64,000 bases of DNA from Pseudooceanicola nanhaiensis DSM 18065 (GTDB taxonomy: Bacteria > Pseudomonadota > Alphaproteobacteria > Rhodobacterales > Rhodobacteraceae). The stretch covers positions 1 through 64,000 of the forward strand of contig NZ_JHZF01000016.1 of assembly GCF_000688295.1 (NCBI RefSeq), given 5' to 3'. Of this stretch, positions 24,850 to 32,447 are shown one piece after another. Position 1 is the first letter of the stretch. Every line of letters starts with the position of its first letter. The notes below the pieces were generated by a model. That model was not told the origin of the DNA and searched no databases. It saw only the letters and a program-made list of their open reading frames with translations. The position numbers and the translations under genes are program-made.

Positions 24850-25743
24850 TTACCAGCGTTTCTTGAGGCCCAGCTTCTCGCGCACCTGCGCGGGCGTCAT
24901 GACCGAGACGTTCATCGCCGAGAGCATCGTCACCGAGCGTTCCACCAGATCGCCGTTCGATGCCGTCACGCCGCGGTCGAGCCAGATGTTGTCCTCGAGC
25001 CCGACGCGCACGTTCCCGCCCGCGAGCACGGCCTGCGCGACATAGGGCAGCTGCATCCGGCCGATGGAGAACATCGAGTAGACCCAGCCCTCCGGCATGT
25101 TGTTGAGCATCGCGGAGAGCGAATTCATGTCGTACGGCGCGCCGAAGGGGATGCCCATGCAGAGCTGCACGAGGACCGGATCGTCGATCAGCCCCTCGTC
25201 GACCAGCGTCTTCGCGAGCCAGAGGTGGCCGAGGTCGAAGATCTCGATCTCGGGCTTCACGCCCGCGGCCTGGATGCGGCGCGCCATCGCGCGGAGCATG
25301 CCCGGCGTGTTGGTCATCACGTAATCGGCCTCGGCGAAGTTCATCGTGCCGCAGTCGAGCGTGCAGATCTCGGGCAGCAGTTCCTCGACATGGACGAGGC
25401 GCTCGGTCGCGCCGACGAGGTCGGTGCCGTCCGCGTTCAGCGGCAAGGGCGCCTCGGGCGAGCCGAGCACGATGTCGCCGCCCATGCCCGCCGTCAGGTT
25501 CAGCACCACGTCGGTGCCGCTGTCGCGCACGCGGGCCACGACCTCGCGGTAGAGGGCGGGATCGCGCGAGGGCATGCCGGTCCCGGGATCGCGGACATGG
25601 ACATGGGCGACGGCAGCCCCGGCCTTGGCGGCCTCGACACAGGCGTCGGCGATCTGCTGCGGGGTGACCGGAACCTTGTCGCTCTTGTGGTGGCTCAGGC
25701 CCGAGCCGGTCACGGCACAGGTGATGAATGCGTCCCAGTTCAC
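24850..25743 (-). CDS. BKACE (DUF849) 3-dehydrocarnitine cleavage enzyme
   Basis: A 297-residue beta-keto acid cleavage enzyme. The zinc site begins with [10 protein letters not shown] (about residues 47-56), and the fold is the TIM barrel of DUF849. Members condense a beta-keto acid with acetyl-CoA and release acetoacetate plus a new acyl-CoA. With a carnitine dehydrogenase and a betainyl-CoA thioesterase in the operon, the reaction is very likely 3-dehydrocarnitine plus acetyl-CoA to betainyl-CoA plus acetoacetate (CdhC-like). It is the first gene of the operon, transcribed away from the CdhR-like regulator. Confidence 0.9.
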   Translation of the reverse strand: MNWDAFITCAVTGSGLSHHKSDKVPVTPQQIADACVEAAKAGAAVAHVHVRDPGTGMPSRDPALYREVVARVRDSGTDVVLNLTAGMGGDIVLGSPEAPLPLNADGTDLVGATERLVHVEELLPEICTLDCGTMNFAEADYVMTNTPGMLRAMARRIQAAGVKPEIEIFDLGHLWLAKTLVDEGLIDDPVLVQLCMGIPFGAPYDMNSLSAMLNNMPEGWVYSMFSIGRMQLPYVAQAVLAGGNVRVGLEDNIWLDRGVTASNGDLVERSVTMLSAMNVSVMTPAQVREKLGLKKRW

Positions 25744-25810
25744 GGTTCCGCCTCCGAATCTGATGAATTGTCTCGATGCGGCAAGGCTAGAGCCGAAACC
25801 GACTCCTCAT

Positions 25811-25847
25811 TTTGCATGACGCGTCATATTGTTTGCATATGGCGTCA
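25811..25847 (+). promoter_or_regulatory. 21-bp-spaced direct repeat at the cdhR start (candidate regulator site)
   Basis: TTTGCATGACGCGTCA (25811-25826) and TTTGCATATGGCGTCA (25832-25847) agree at 13 of 16 positions and lie exactly 21 bases apart, two helical turns, as AraC-family proteins often prefer. The first copy contains the palindrome ATGACGCGTCAT. The second covers the ATG of the regulator gene, so binding could autorepress cdhR while activating the divergent operon. Confidence 0.5.
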
Positions 25848-26798
25848 GAAATCCCGCTCCGGATCACCTTCCTGCTGTTCGACGGCTTTTCCAACATGGT
25901 GCTGGCCAATGCGGTCGAGCCGCTGCGCGCGGCCTGCAACCTGTCCGGCCGCGGCTTGTTCCGCTGGCGCATCGCCACGCTGGACGGTGCCTCGGTGCGC
26001 AGCTCCTCTGGCCTCGTCCTGAAGGCGGAAACCCCGGCCGCGGCGGCCGGGGCTGCCGACATGCTGGTGCTGGTCGCGGGCTACGGCGCGCGCGAACAGG
26101 CGGCCGATCCGCAGGTCCGGCGGCTGGTCCGTGCCGCCGCGCGGCGCGCGGTGAGCGTGGTCGGGCTGGACATGGGGGCCTGGATCCTCGCCGCCGCGGG
26201 TCTGATGAACGGGCGGCGCGCGACGGTGCACTGGCAGGAGCTCGACGCCTTCGCGGAGGAATTCCTCGAGGTGGAGGCGGTGGCGCGGAGCCACGTGATC
26301 GACCGCGACCGGATGAGCGCGGGCAGCGCGACCTCGGCCATGTCGCTGATCCTCGAGGTCATCCGCGGCGCGGCCGGCGACGCGCTGGCCTATGACGTGA
26401 GCACGCTCTTCGTCTACGATTCGGCCGAGGCGCGCCGTGCCGAGAGCGGGGCGCTGTCGCCGCTGCTCGGCCGGGCCGTGCGCGAGATGCTGAAGCATAT
26501 CGAGGAGCCCCTGCCGCTGGGCGCCATCGCCGAGCGGGCGGGCGTCGCGCCGCGGACGCTCGACCGGATGTTTTCCCGCGAGCTGGGGGTGAGCGCGGGC
26601 AGCTACTATCGCTCGCTCCGGCTCGGGCAGGCGCAGACGCTCGCGGCCGAGACCAGCCTGCCGGTGCATGCGATCGCGGCCCGGACGGGGTTCTCTTCCG
26701 CCGCGACGCTGTCGCGCGCCTTCCGCGGGCAGTTCGGCCTGACCCTGACCGCCTCCCGCCGGCGGGCGCGGGCGGCGGCGCGGCGGCAGCCGGCATGA
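25839..26798 (+). CDS. GATase1-like AraC-family regulator, CdhR-like
   Basis: A 319-residue protein with an N-terminal DJ-1/PfpI (GATase-1-like) sensor (ITFLLFDGFSNMVLANAVEPL near residue 8, VVGLDMGAWILAAAG near 110) and a C-terminal AraC helix-turn-helix pair (about residues 215-315, with IAERAGVAPRTLDRMF and IAARTGFSSAATLSRAF). This architecture is that of CdhR and GbdR, which sense carnitine and betaine. The start is ATG at 25839; a TTG nine codons earlier is possible. No clear ribosome site precedes it, so the transcript may be nearly leaderless. It is divergent from the operon it should activate. Confidence 0.87.
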   Translation: MASEIPLRITFLLFDGFSNMVLANAVEPLRAACNLSGRGLFRWRIATLDGASVRSSSGLVLKAETPAAAAGAADMLVLVAGYGAREQAADPQVRRLVRAAARRAVSVVGLDMGAWILAAAGLMNGRRATVHWQELDAFAEEFLEVEAVARSHVIDRDRMSAGSATSAMSLILEVIRGAAGDALAYDVSTLFVYDSAEARRAESGALSPLLGRAVREMLKHIEEPLPLGAIAERAGVAPRTLDRMFSRELGVSAGSYYRSLRLGQAQTLAAETSLPVHAIAARTGFSSAATLSRAFRGQFGLTLTASRRRARAAARRQPA

Positions 26799-26827
26799 AA
26801 AAGGCCCGGCGCCTGGGGCGCCGGGCC
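26798..26827 (-). terminator. rho-independent terminator of the L,D-transpeptidase gene
   Basis: GGCCCGGCGCC and GGCGCCGGGCC pair around TGG. On the minus strand the stem is followed by a T-run (AAAAA at 26798-26802 on plus). It lies 27 bases past the transpeptidase stop and also flanks the end of the convergent cdhR-like gene. Confidence 0.85.
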
Positions 26828-26853
26828 GTGTCGGGCCGGGACGACCGGGCCTT

Positions 26854-27630
26854 TTACTGGGCCTTTCGGAGCTTCTGTTCCTCGACCGCGGCATAGATCA
26901 CGTCGGGATCGACGATGGTCGGCGGCAGCTCGACCCCGCGGTTCACGTATTGCGGATCCTCGAGTGCGACCGATTCGTCATAGGTCCGGACCACCACCCG
27001 CGTGCCCATGGGCGCCCGGTTGTAGAGGTCGATGATGTCCTGGTTGAAGAGCCGGATGCAGCCCGCGGTGCTGGAATTGCCGATCGACGCCATGTCGTTG
27101 GTGCCGTGGATCCGGAACCGCGTGTCGCGCCCGTTGCGGTAGAGATAGAGCGCGCGGGCGCCGAGCGGGCTGGCCACGCCGCCCGGGATGCCGCCGCGGA
27201 ACGGGCCGTAGACCTCGGGTTCGGTGCGCAGCATGTTGGCGGTCGGCGTCCAGCCGGGCCATTCGACCTTGCGCTGGATCGTCGCGCTGCCCGAGAAGCC
27301 CCGCCCCTCGCGGCCGACGGCGATGGGATAGCGGGTCGCCTGGCCCGGGCCCTCCACGAAATACAGGAACTTGGCATAGGGATCGACCACGATGGTGCCG
27401 GGCTCTTCCGGACCGTTGTAGGCGACCTGCGTCATGCGGTTGGGCTCGACCAGATACTGCGGATCGACCGCCGGAAGGGTGATGTCCCCGTCCTCCATCG
27501 CGGCGTAGTGGCCGCCCGGTTCGACGGCTTCCATCGCGCCCTGGTAGGGGCCCGGGGCGCAACCGGCGATCGTGCCGATGGCACAGCAGAGGAAAAGGGC
27601 GCGGAGGGGGGAGGGGATCATTGGCAGCAT
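26854..27630 (-). CDS. L,D-transpeptidase (YkuD) lipoprotein
   Basis: A 258-residue cell-wall enzyme that forms 3-3 peptidoglycan cross-links or anchors outer-membrane proteins. A lipoprotein signal with lipobox IAGC (Cys near residue 24) is followed by a linker and the YkuD domain. The catalytic segment is HGTND, then STAGCIRLFNQD with the nucleophile Cys and its Arg at about residues 195-206. This is one residue pattern away from the usual SHGC, with Ala in place of the His before Gly, as in several alphaproteobacterial ErfK proteins. An ATG three codons in is an alternative start. Confidence 0.88.
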   Translation of the reverse strand: MLPMIPSPLRALFLCCAIGTIAGCAPGPYQGAMEAVEPGGHYAAMEDGDITLPAVDPQYLVEPNRMTQVAYNGPEEPGTIVVDPYAKFLYFVEGPGQATRYPIAVGREGRGFSGSATIQRKVEWPGWTPTANMLRTEPEVYGPFRGGIPGGVASPLGARALYLYRNGRDTRFRIHGTNDMASIGNSSTAGCIRLFNQDIIDLYNRAPMGTRVVVRTYDESVALEDPQYVNRGVELPPTIVDPDVIYAAVEEQKLRKAQ

Positions 27631-28207
27631 CCGAGTGTTTGGTGGGTCAAGCTTGGCCGTCGGCCGGCGGTCTGGCGCGTTATGGTGGAGCCGCGCCGTC
27701 TCCTTTCCAGAATAATCAAGTATCGGAGAGATGTTGCCGCGTTTTCCTGCAGCGGATCAAGGGGCAGAAGGTGCGGGGGCGGGCGAGTGCGGCCCAAGCG
27801 TGACATTTGCCCGTCACATCCGGGATCCCGGCGGAAGACCGCCGACGGCCGGAGTGCCGCGCCGGTCCCGTGGCCGTGTTGCGCCGGGCTGTGCCCGTCG
27901 CGCGGGGGGCGCGGGCTCCGGCCATCGAGGCCGAAGCCCGCGCGCGGGGGCTGTCTGCCCCCTCCGCCCGTCGGCAGGCCGCCGGGCGCCCCCGAGGATA
28001 CGGGACCAGAGGAAGGGGGCGGGTGCGGGAGGCTTGTCGGAGGGGGCGGTGGGAGCCGTGCAGATCACGGGTGGAGCGCCGCTCGGCAGCGGGTGCGGTT
28101 GTGGACGTGCGCCAAGGGGGAGGTGGTCCCGGGCGTCGTGTGTTCGGGGCTGCGAGAGCCGCTTGAGGCCTGCCTGGACGCCGGTCGCCCCTGCGCGCGG
28201 CGCCTTC
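27631..28207. other. gene-free GC-rich stretch with one large hairpin
   Basis: No frame here has convincing coding character. A 15-bp stem with one mismatch (GCGCGGGCTCCGGCC at 27909-27923 against 27929-27943, 5-base loop) is the only clear structure. Positions just above 27630 should hold the minus-strand promoter of the transpeptidase; I see no consensus boxes I would defend. Confidence 0.6.
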
Positions 28208-28430
28208 GGCCCTGAGAACATCCTGTGGAGGCTGTACGAGACGGGCCTTGGCCGGCGCGCCGCGCGCTCGGCCCTGAGAACATCCGGTGGAGGTTTTGCG
28301 GCCTTAGCCGGCGCTCCGCGCGTTCGCGGCTGAAAGCCTCCACTGGAGGCTTTCCGGGACGCCGCTCGCCCCTGCGCTTCGCGCGTTCGCGGCTGAAAGC
28401 CTCCACTGGAGGCTTTCCGGGACGCCGCTC
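28208..28430. repeat. four degenerate ~60-bp tandem repeats
   Basis: Units begin at about 28208, 28270, 28328 and 28391 (intervals 62, 58 and 63). The last two share 51 identical bases (28317-28367 and 28380-28430) and contain the perfect stem AAAGCCTCC-ACT-GGAGGCTTT. The first two share GGCCCTGAGAACATCC followed by a G or T variant and GTGGAGG, a diverged form of the same hairpin. The array ends exactly at the fpr stop codon. Confidence 0.75.
28396..28416 (-). terminator. terminator-like hairpin of the fpr/cys operon
   Basis: AAAGCCTCC, loop ACT, GGAGGCTTT, 12 bases downstream of the fpr stop on the minus strand, with the stem ending in TTT. It is the last copy of the tandem repeat. A second identical stem is at 28333-28353. 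Confidence 0.6.
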
Positions 28431-29268
28431 ACCCCACGAACGCCTTTTCCACGACGTATTCCTTGGGGTCCGAATTCGCCCCCTCGCGAAGACCGTGGCT
28501 CTCCAGTATCTCCTTGATGTCGAGGTTCAGGCCCATCGAGCCGCAGACCATGGCGCGGTCGGTCTCGGGGCCGAAATCCTCGATCCCGAGGTCGCGGAAC
28601 ACCGTGCCGTCGCGCAGCAGGTCGGTGATCCGGCCCATGCGGGGGCTCTCCTCGCGGGTCGTGGTCGGGTAGTAGACCAGCTTGTCGAGCCCGTCGCCGA
28701 TCAGCTCGCGCAGCATCTCGTCCGACCTGACCGTCTCGACCAGCTGGCGGCCGTATTCGAGATCCTTCACCTCGCGGCAGGTGTGGGTGAGGATGATCTT
28801 GTCGTAATCCTCGTAGGTCTGGGGATCGCGGATCAGCGAGGCGAAGGGCGCGATGCCGGTGCCGGTCGCGAAGAACCAGAGCCGCCTGCCGGGCAGCAGC
28901 GCGTCGTGGACCAGCGTGCCGACGGGCTTCGGCCGCAGGATGATCTGGTCGCCCGGCCTGATGTGCTGAAGGCGGGAGGTCAGCGGGCCGTCCTGCACCT
29001 TGATCGAGTAGAACTCGAGTTCCTCGTCCCAGGAGGGCGAGGCGATGGAATAGGCGCGCAGCAGCGGTTTCTGCTTGCCGGTCTTCGGGTCCGGGTCGCC
29101 CATCAGGCCGATCATCACGAACTCGCCCGAGCGGAACCGCAGCGAGGCGGGACGCGTGACGCGGAACGAGAACAGCCGGTCGGTCCAGTGCGTCACCTCG
29201 GTGACGGTCTGGGCGTCGGGCAGCGTGGGCGTCTTCGGGATGTCGGTGCGGGTGTCTACCATCGTCAT
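28429..29268 (-). CDS. fpr: ferredoxin/flavodoxin-NADP+ reductase
   Basis: A 279-residue plant-type FNR of the bacterial subclass I. The FAD motif is RAYSIASP (about residues 71-78), the pyrophosphate/NADP region GTGIAPFASL (about 136-145) and CGSMG near 241. The protein ends in VEKAFVG, the C-terminal extension seen in Rhodobacter FPR. It supplies or drains ferredoxin electrons, here probably for sulfite reduction and oxidative-stress balance. It is the last gene of the cysteine operon, 61 bases after the DUF934 gene. Confidence 0.93.
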   Translation of the reverse strand: MTMVDTRTDIPKTPTLPDAQTVTEVTHWTDRLFSFRVTRPASLRFRSGEFVMIGLMGDPDPKTGKQKPLLRAYSIASPSWDEELEFYSIKVQDGPLTSRLQHIRPGDQIILRPKPVGTLVHDALLPGRRLWFFATGTGIAPFASLIRDPQTYEDYDKIILTHTCREVKDLEYGRQLVETVRSDEMLRELIGDGLDKLVYYPTTTREESPRMGRITDLLRDGTVFRDLGIEDFGPETDRAMVCGSMGLNLDIKEILESHGLREGANSDPKEYVVEKAFVG

Positions 29269-29329
29269 GTCATCATCTGGGCCGGGTCACGGCCCCCTCT
29301 AAAGTCTCGGTCCGGTCTTGGGAAGGGTC

Positions 29330-29713
29330 TCAGGCCCCACGAAGGCGCGACTGATAGTCGTGGGCCTGCCAGTCGGCGCGGAATTTCCACTGGTCCTCGG
29401 GCTGGCGGGCGGCAAGCTCGTCGCTGATCTCGACCTCGTCGAAGCCCGAGCGCCGGGCCATCGCGTACTGGTCCGCGATGACATGGCCCTTGGCGCGCAG
29501 GCGGCCGGAATAGCCCAGGACGCGGAGGCGGCGCGCGATGGTGAAGCCGCGCCCGTCCGAGAAGGAGGGGAAGTTCACCCGGATCATCGCCGGCGCGGGA
29601 TCCAGCACCACCTCGGCCGGATCCGCGTCCGAGGCGAGGTCGAGCACCGCCTCGTTCGCGCCCTCGGGCCAGTCGTCCGCGGCGAAGCCGCTGTCGGTCA
29701 CGATCACGCTCAT
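29330..29713 (-). CDS. DUF934 protein of the sulfite-reductase operon
   Basis: A 127-residue DUF934 protein with the family segment VNFPSFSDGRGFTIARRLR (about residues 47-65) and a tail YQSRLRGA. The biochemical role is unsettled; it accompanies cysI and cysH in proteobacteria and is thought to help sulfite reductase. The start at 29713 is the ATG that overlaps the cysH stop (ATGA). Longer frames upstream belong to cysH. Confidence 0.88.
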   Translation of the reverse strand: MSVIVTDSGFAADDWPEGANEAVLDLASDADPAEVVLDPAPAMIRVNFPSFSDGRGFTIARRLRVLGYSGRLRAKGHVIADQYAMARRSGFDEVEISDELAARQPEDQWKFRADWQAHDYQSRLRGA

Positions 29714-30471
29714 GCGTCCACTCCTGTGCGCACGACCTTCCCATCGACGATGTGAATGCCGCATTCGTTCTTGTCCTGCCCACGCCAGCGTCCGGCGCGC
29801 GGATCCTCGCCGGGCCCGACCGGCGAGGTGCAGGGCGCGCAGCCGATCGACGGATAGCCCTGCGCCACCAGCGGATGCCGGGGCAGGCGGTTCTCGTCCA
29901 TGTAGGCGCGGATGTCCTCGGGCGCCCAGTGCGCCAGCGGGTTGACCTTGATCCGGTCCGGCCCGTCCGCCTCGAAGAACTCGAGCGCCTGGCGGGTCGA
30001 GCCCTGGTAGCGTTTCCGCCCGGTGATCCAGCCGTCGTATTCCGAGAGCACCCGCTGCAGGGGCCGCGTCTTGCGCAGGTCGCAGCAGGCGTCGGTGTCG
30101 CGCTGGTGGAGCGTGCCGTCCGCATCCCCGGCCGCCAGCGCCTCGTCGGCGGCGCGGATGATCCGCACGTTCTGCAGGCCGAGCCGTTCCGAGAGCTCGG
30201 ACTGGTAGACCAGCGTCTCGGGGAAGAGCATCCGGGTGTCGATGAAGACGACCGGCGTGCGGTTGTCGATCACCGAGACGAGGTGCAGCAGCACGACGCT
30301 TTCGGCCCCGAAGGACGAGACCAGCGCGAGCCTGCCCGCCTGCGGGTCCTTCAGCGCCCCGGTCAGCACGGCGGTCGCGCCGTGGTGGCGGTAGCGATCG
30401 TTGAGCGCGGCGATCCGGGCCGCCTGCGCCTCGGGCGGCTCGCCCGCGAAATCGAGGGCTGCTTCAGGCAT
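29710..30471 (-). CDS. cysH: phosphoadenylyl/adenylyl-sulfate reductase
   Basis: A 253-residue thioredoxin-dependent reductase that turns APS or PAPS into sulfite. It has the P-loop-like SSFGAESVVLLHL, the catalytic C-terminal ECGIH, and a CC (TDACCDL) plus CAPC pair that together ligate a 4Fe-4S cluster. The cluster marks the APS-type enzyme, so APS is the likelier substrate. Its start lies inside the end of cysI (8-base overlap). Confidence 0.93.
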   Translation of the reverse strand: MPEAALDFAGEPPEAQAARIAALNDRYRHHGATAVLTGALKDPQAGRLALVSSFGAESVVLLHLVSVIDNRTPVVFIDTRMLFPETLVYQSELSERLGLQNVRIIRAADEALAAGDADGTLHQRDTDACCDLRKTRPLQRVLSEYDGWITGRKRYQGSTRQALEFFEADGPDRIKVNPLAHWAPEDIRAYMDENRLPRHPLVAQGYPSIGCAPCTSPVGPGEDPRAGRWRGQDKNECGIHIVDGKVVRTGVDA

Positions 30472-32125
30472 CGACCGTTTCCTTGGGATAGAGCGCCGCC
30501 TTGAAGGGATCGGCGCCGAGACGGCGGAAGGTTTCGAGGAAGGTCTCCTGCGGCCCCTCGCGCGTGTCGAGATAGGCGCGGACGATCCGCTCGATGGCGT
30601 CGGTCACCTCGTCATAGGCAAAGCCCGGCCCCATCCGCTCGCCGATGGCGGCGTCCTCGGTGGCGTCGCCGCCGATGGTGATCTGGTAGTTCTCGACGCC
30701 GGCGCGGTCGAGGCCGAGGATCCCGATATGGCCGACGTGGTGGTGGCCGCAGGCGTTGATGCAGCCCGAGATCTTCAGCTTGAGCGGGCCGATGTCATGC
30801 TCGAGCTTCAGCTCGGCGAAGCGCTCGGCGATCTCCTGCGCGACGGGGATCGAGCGCGCCGTCGCCAGCGCGCAGTAATCCATGCCGGGGCAGGCGATGA
30901 TGTCCGAGATCAGCCCGATGTTCGCGGTGGCGAGATCGGCGGCCTTGAGCCGGGCATAGAGCGCGGGCAGGTCCGAGCGGTGGACATGCGGCAGGATCAC
31001 GTTCTGCTCGTGGCTGATGCGGAGCTCGTCGTGACCGTAGGCCTGCGCGAGGTCGGCCATCACGCGCATCTGGTCGCCGGTCGCGTCGCCCGGGGTCGCG
31101 CCGTGCTTCTTCAGCGAGATGGAGACGATGGCATAGCCCTCGGCCTTGTGCGGGTGCAGGTTGGTGTCGCACCACGACCGGAAGAGCGGGTTCTTCGCGT
31201 AGGTCTCGTCATAGGCGTCGGTCGGCGCCTCGCGGAAGGCGGGCGGGGCGAACTGGGCCTCGATAGTGGCAAGCATCTCCTGGTCGACCCCGGTGAAGCG
31301 CGGCTTCAGCTCGGCGAAGCGCGCCTCGACCTTCTCGCGGATCGTGTCGATGCCGTTCTCGTGCACGGTGATCTTGATCCGCGCCTTGTACTTGTTGTCC
31401 CGGCGGCCGAGCACGTTGTAGGTGCTGACGATGGCCTCGAGATAGGGCAGCAGGTCCTCCGCCGCGACGAAGTCGTTGATGACCTTGCCGATCATCGGCG
31501 TCCGGCCGAGGCCGCCGCCGACGAGGACCTCGTAGCCGGTCTGGCCATCGCGCTCGACCACGCGGATGCCGATGTCATGCGCCTTGATGACGGCGCGGTC
31601 ATGCGGGGAGCCGGTGACGGCGATCTTGAACTTCCGGGGCAGGAACTGGAATTCCGGATGGTCGGTGGACCACTGGCGGAGCAATTCCGCCACGGGCCGC
31701 GGATCGGCGATCTCGTCCCTGGCCGCACCCGCGAAATGGTCGGCGGTGACGTTCCGGATCGTGTTGCCCGAGGTCTGGATGGCGTGCATCCCGACCTCGG
31801 CCAGCGCGTCCAGCATGTCGGGCACGTCCTTCAGCTTCGGCCAGTTGTACTGGATGTTCTGCCGGGTGGTGAAATGGCCGTAGCCCCGGTCCCACCGGTC
31901 CGCGATCATCGCGAGCTGGCGCATCTGGCCGGAGTTGAGCGTGCCATAGGGGATGGCGACCCGGAGCATGTAGGCATGCAGCTGCAGGTAGAGGCCGTTC
32001 ATCAGCCGGAGCGGCTTGAACTCGTCCTCGGTCAGCGAGCCGTCGATGCGGCGCTCGACCTGGGCCCGGAACTGCGCGTTGCGGGCGGCGAGGAAATCGC
32101 GGTCGAATTCGGTATACTGGTACAT
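30464..32125 (-). CDS. cysI: ferredoxin/NADPH-type sulfite (nitrite) reductase, siroheme subunit
   Basis: A 553-residue siroheme-4Fe-4S reductase performing the six-electron reduction of sulfite to sulfide. The two cysteine pairs are visible as CPGMDYC (about residue 415) and CINACGHH (about 455), the ligands shared by the cluster and siroheme. The N-terminal ferredoxin-like half carries FTTRQNIQYNW. Nitrite reductases share this fold, but the flanking cysH and siroheme-synthase genes argue for sulfite. It lies 19 bases after the DUF2849 gene. Confidence 0.92.
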   Translation of the reverse strand: MYQYTEFDRDFLAARNAQFRAQVERRIDGSLTEDEFKPLRLMNGLYLQLHAYMLRVAIPYGTLNSGQMRQLAMIADRWDRGYGHFTTRQNIQYNWPKLKDVPDMLDALAEVGMHAIQTSGNTIRNVTADHFAGAARDEIADPRPVAELLRQWSTDHPEFQFLPRKFKIAVTGSPHDRAVIKAHDIGIRVVERDGQTGYEVLVGGGLGRTPMIGKVINDFVAAEDLLPYLEAIVSTYNVLGRRDNKYKARIKITVHENGIDTIREKVEARFAELKPRFTGVDQEMLATIEAQFAPPAFREAPTDAYDETYAKNPLFRSWCDTNLHPHKAEGYAIVSISLKKHGATPGDATGDQMRVMADLAQAYGHDELRISHEQNVILPHVHRSDLPALYARLKAADLATANIGLISDIIACPGMDYCALATARSIPVAQEIAERFAELKLEHDIGPLKLKISGCINACGHHHVGHIGILGLDRAGVENYQITIGGDATEDAAIGERMGPGFAYDEVTDAIERIVRAYLDTREGPQETFLETFRRLGADPFKAALYPKETVDA

Positions 32126-32144
32126 GCTTGCTCCGGGGGCGCGG

Positions 32145-32447
32145 TCAGGCGCGCTCTTCCTGCTTGCCGTGGAAATAGTTGGAGGGTCCGGTGCGCCGGA
32201 AATCCTCGCGGAAGTGGGTCGGCTCGGGGCCGTCGGGGCCGGGCTTCATCTCGGCGAGATAGGCGCCCACGACCTCGGACACGCGGCGCTCGGCCTCGAT
32301 CAGGCGCAGGTCGGCATGGGCCTCGTCGGTCAGAAGCTCGGCTTCCTTCAGGTCGCGGGTCCAGCGGTCGTCGCGGGTCAGGTAGACGACGTCGCCTTCG
32401 AGCAGCGCGTTGGCGGTGATGACCTTGGGAGTGAAGGCACGGGGCAT
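32145..32447 (-). CDS. DUF2849 protein
   Basis: A 100-residue protein of the alphaproteobacterial DUF2849 family, always found beside cysI and cysG. It has no catalytic motif I can name and no signal or membrane segment. Charged and rich in Asp and Glu, it is probably a small accessory to sulfite reduction. Its start overlaps the upstream siroheme-synthase stop by one base. Confidence 0.85.
   Translation of the reverse strand: MPRAFTPKVITANALLEGDVVYLTRDDRWTRDLKEAELLTDEAHADLRLIEAERRVSEVVGAYLAEMKPGPDGPEPTHFREDFRRTGPSNYFHGKQEERA

Noticed and set aside
26950..28215. A plus-strand gene spanning the transpeptidase and the gene-free region
   Set aside because: It is antisense to a clear YkuD gene and changes to low-complexity Gly/Arg-rich sequence without a start context.
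28317..28430. A CRISPR array
   Set aside because: Only two units are identical, the others diverge, there are no unique spacers of constant length, and no cas genes are present.
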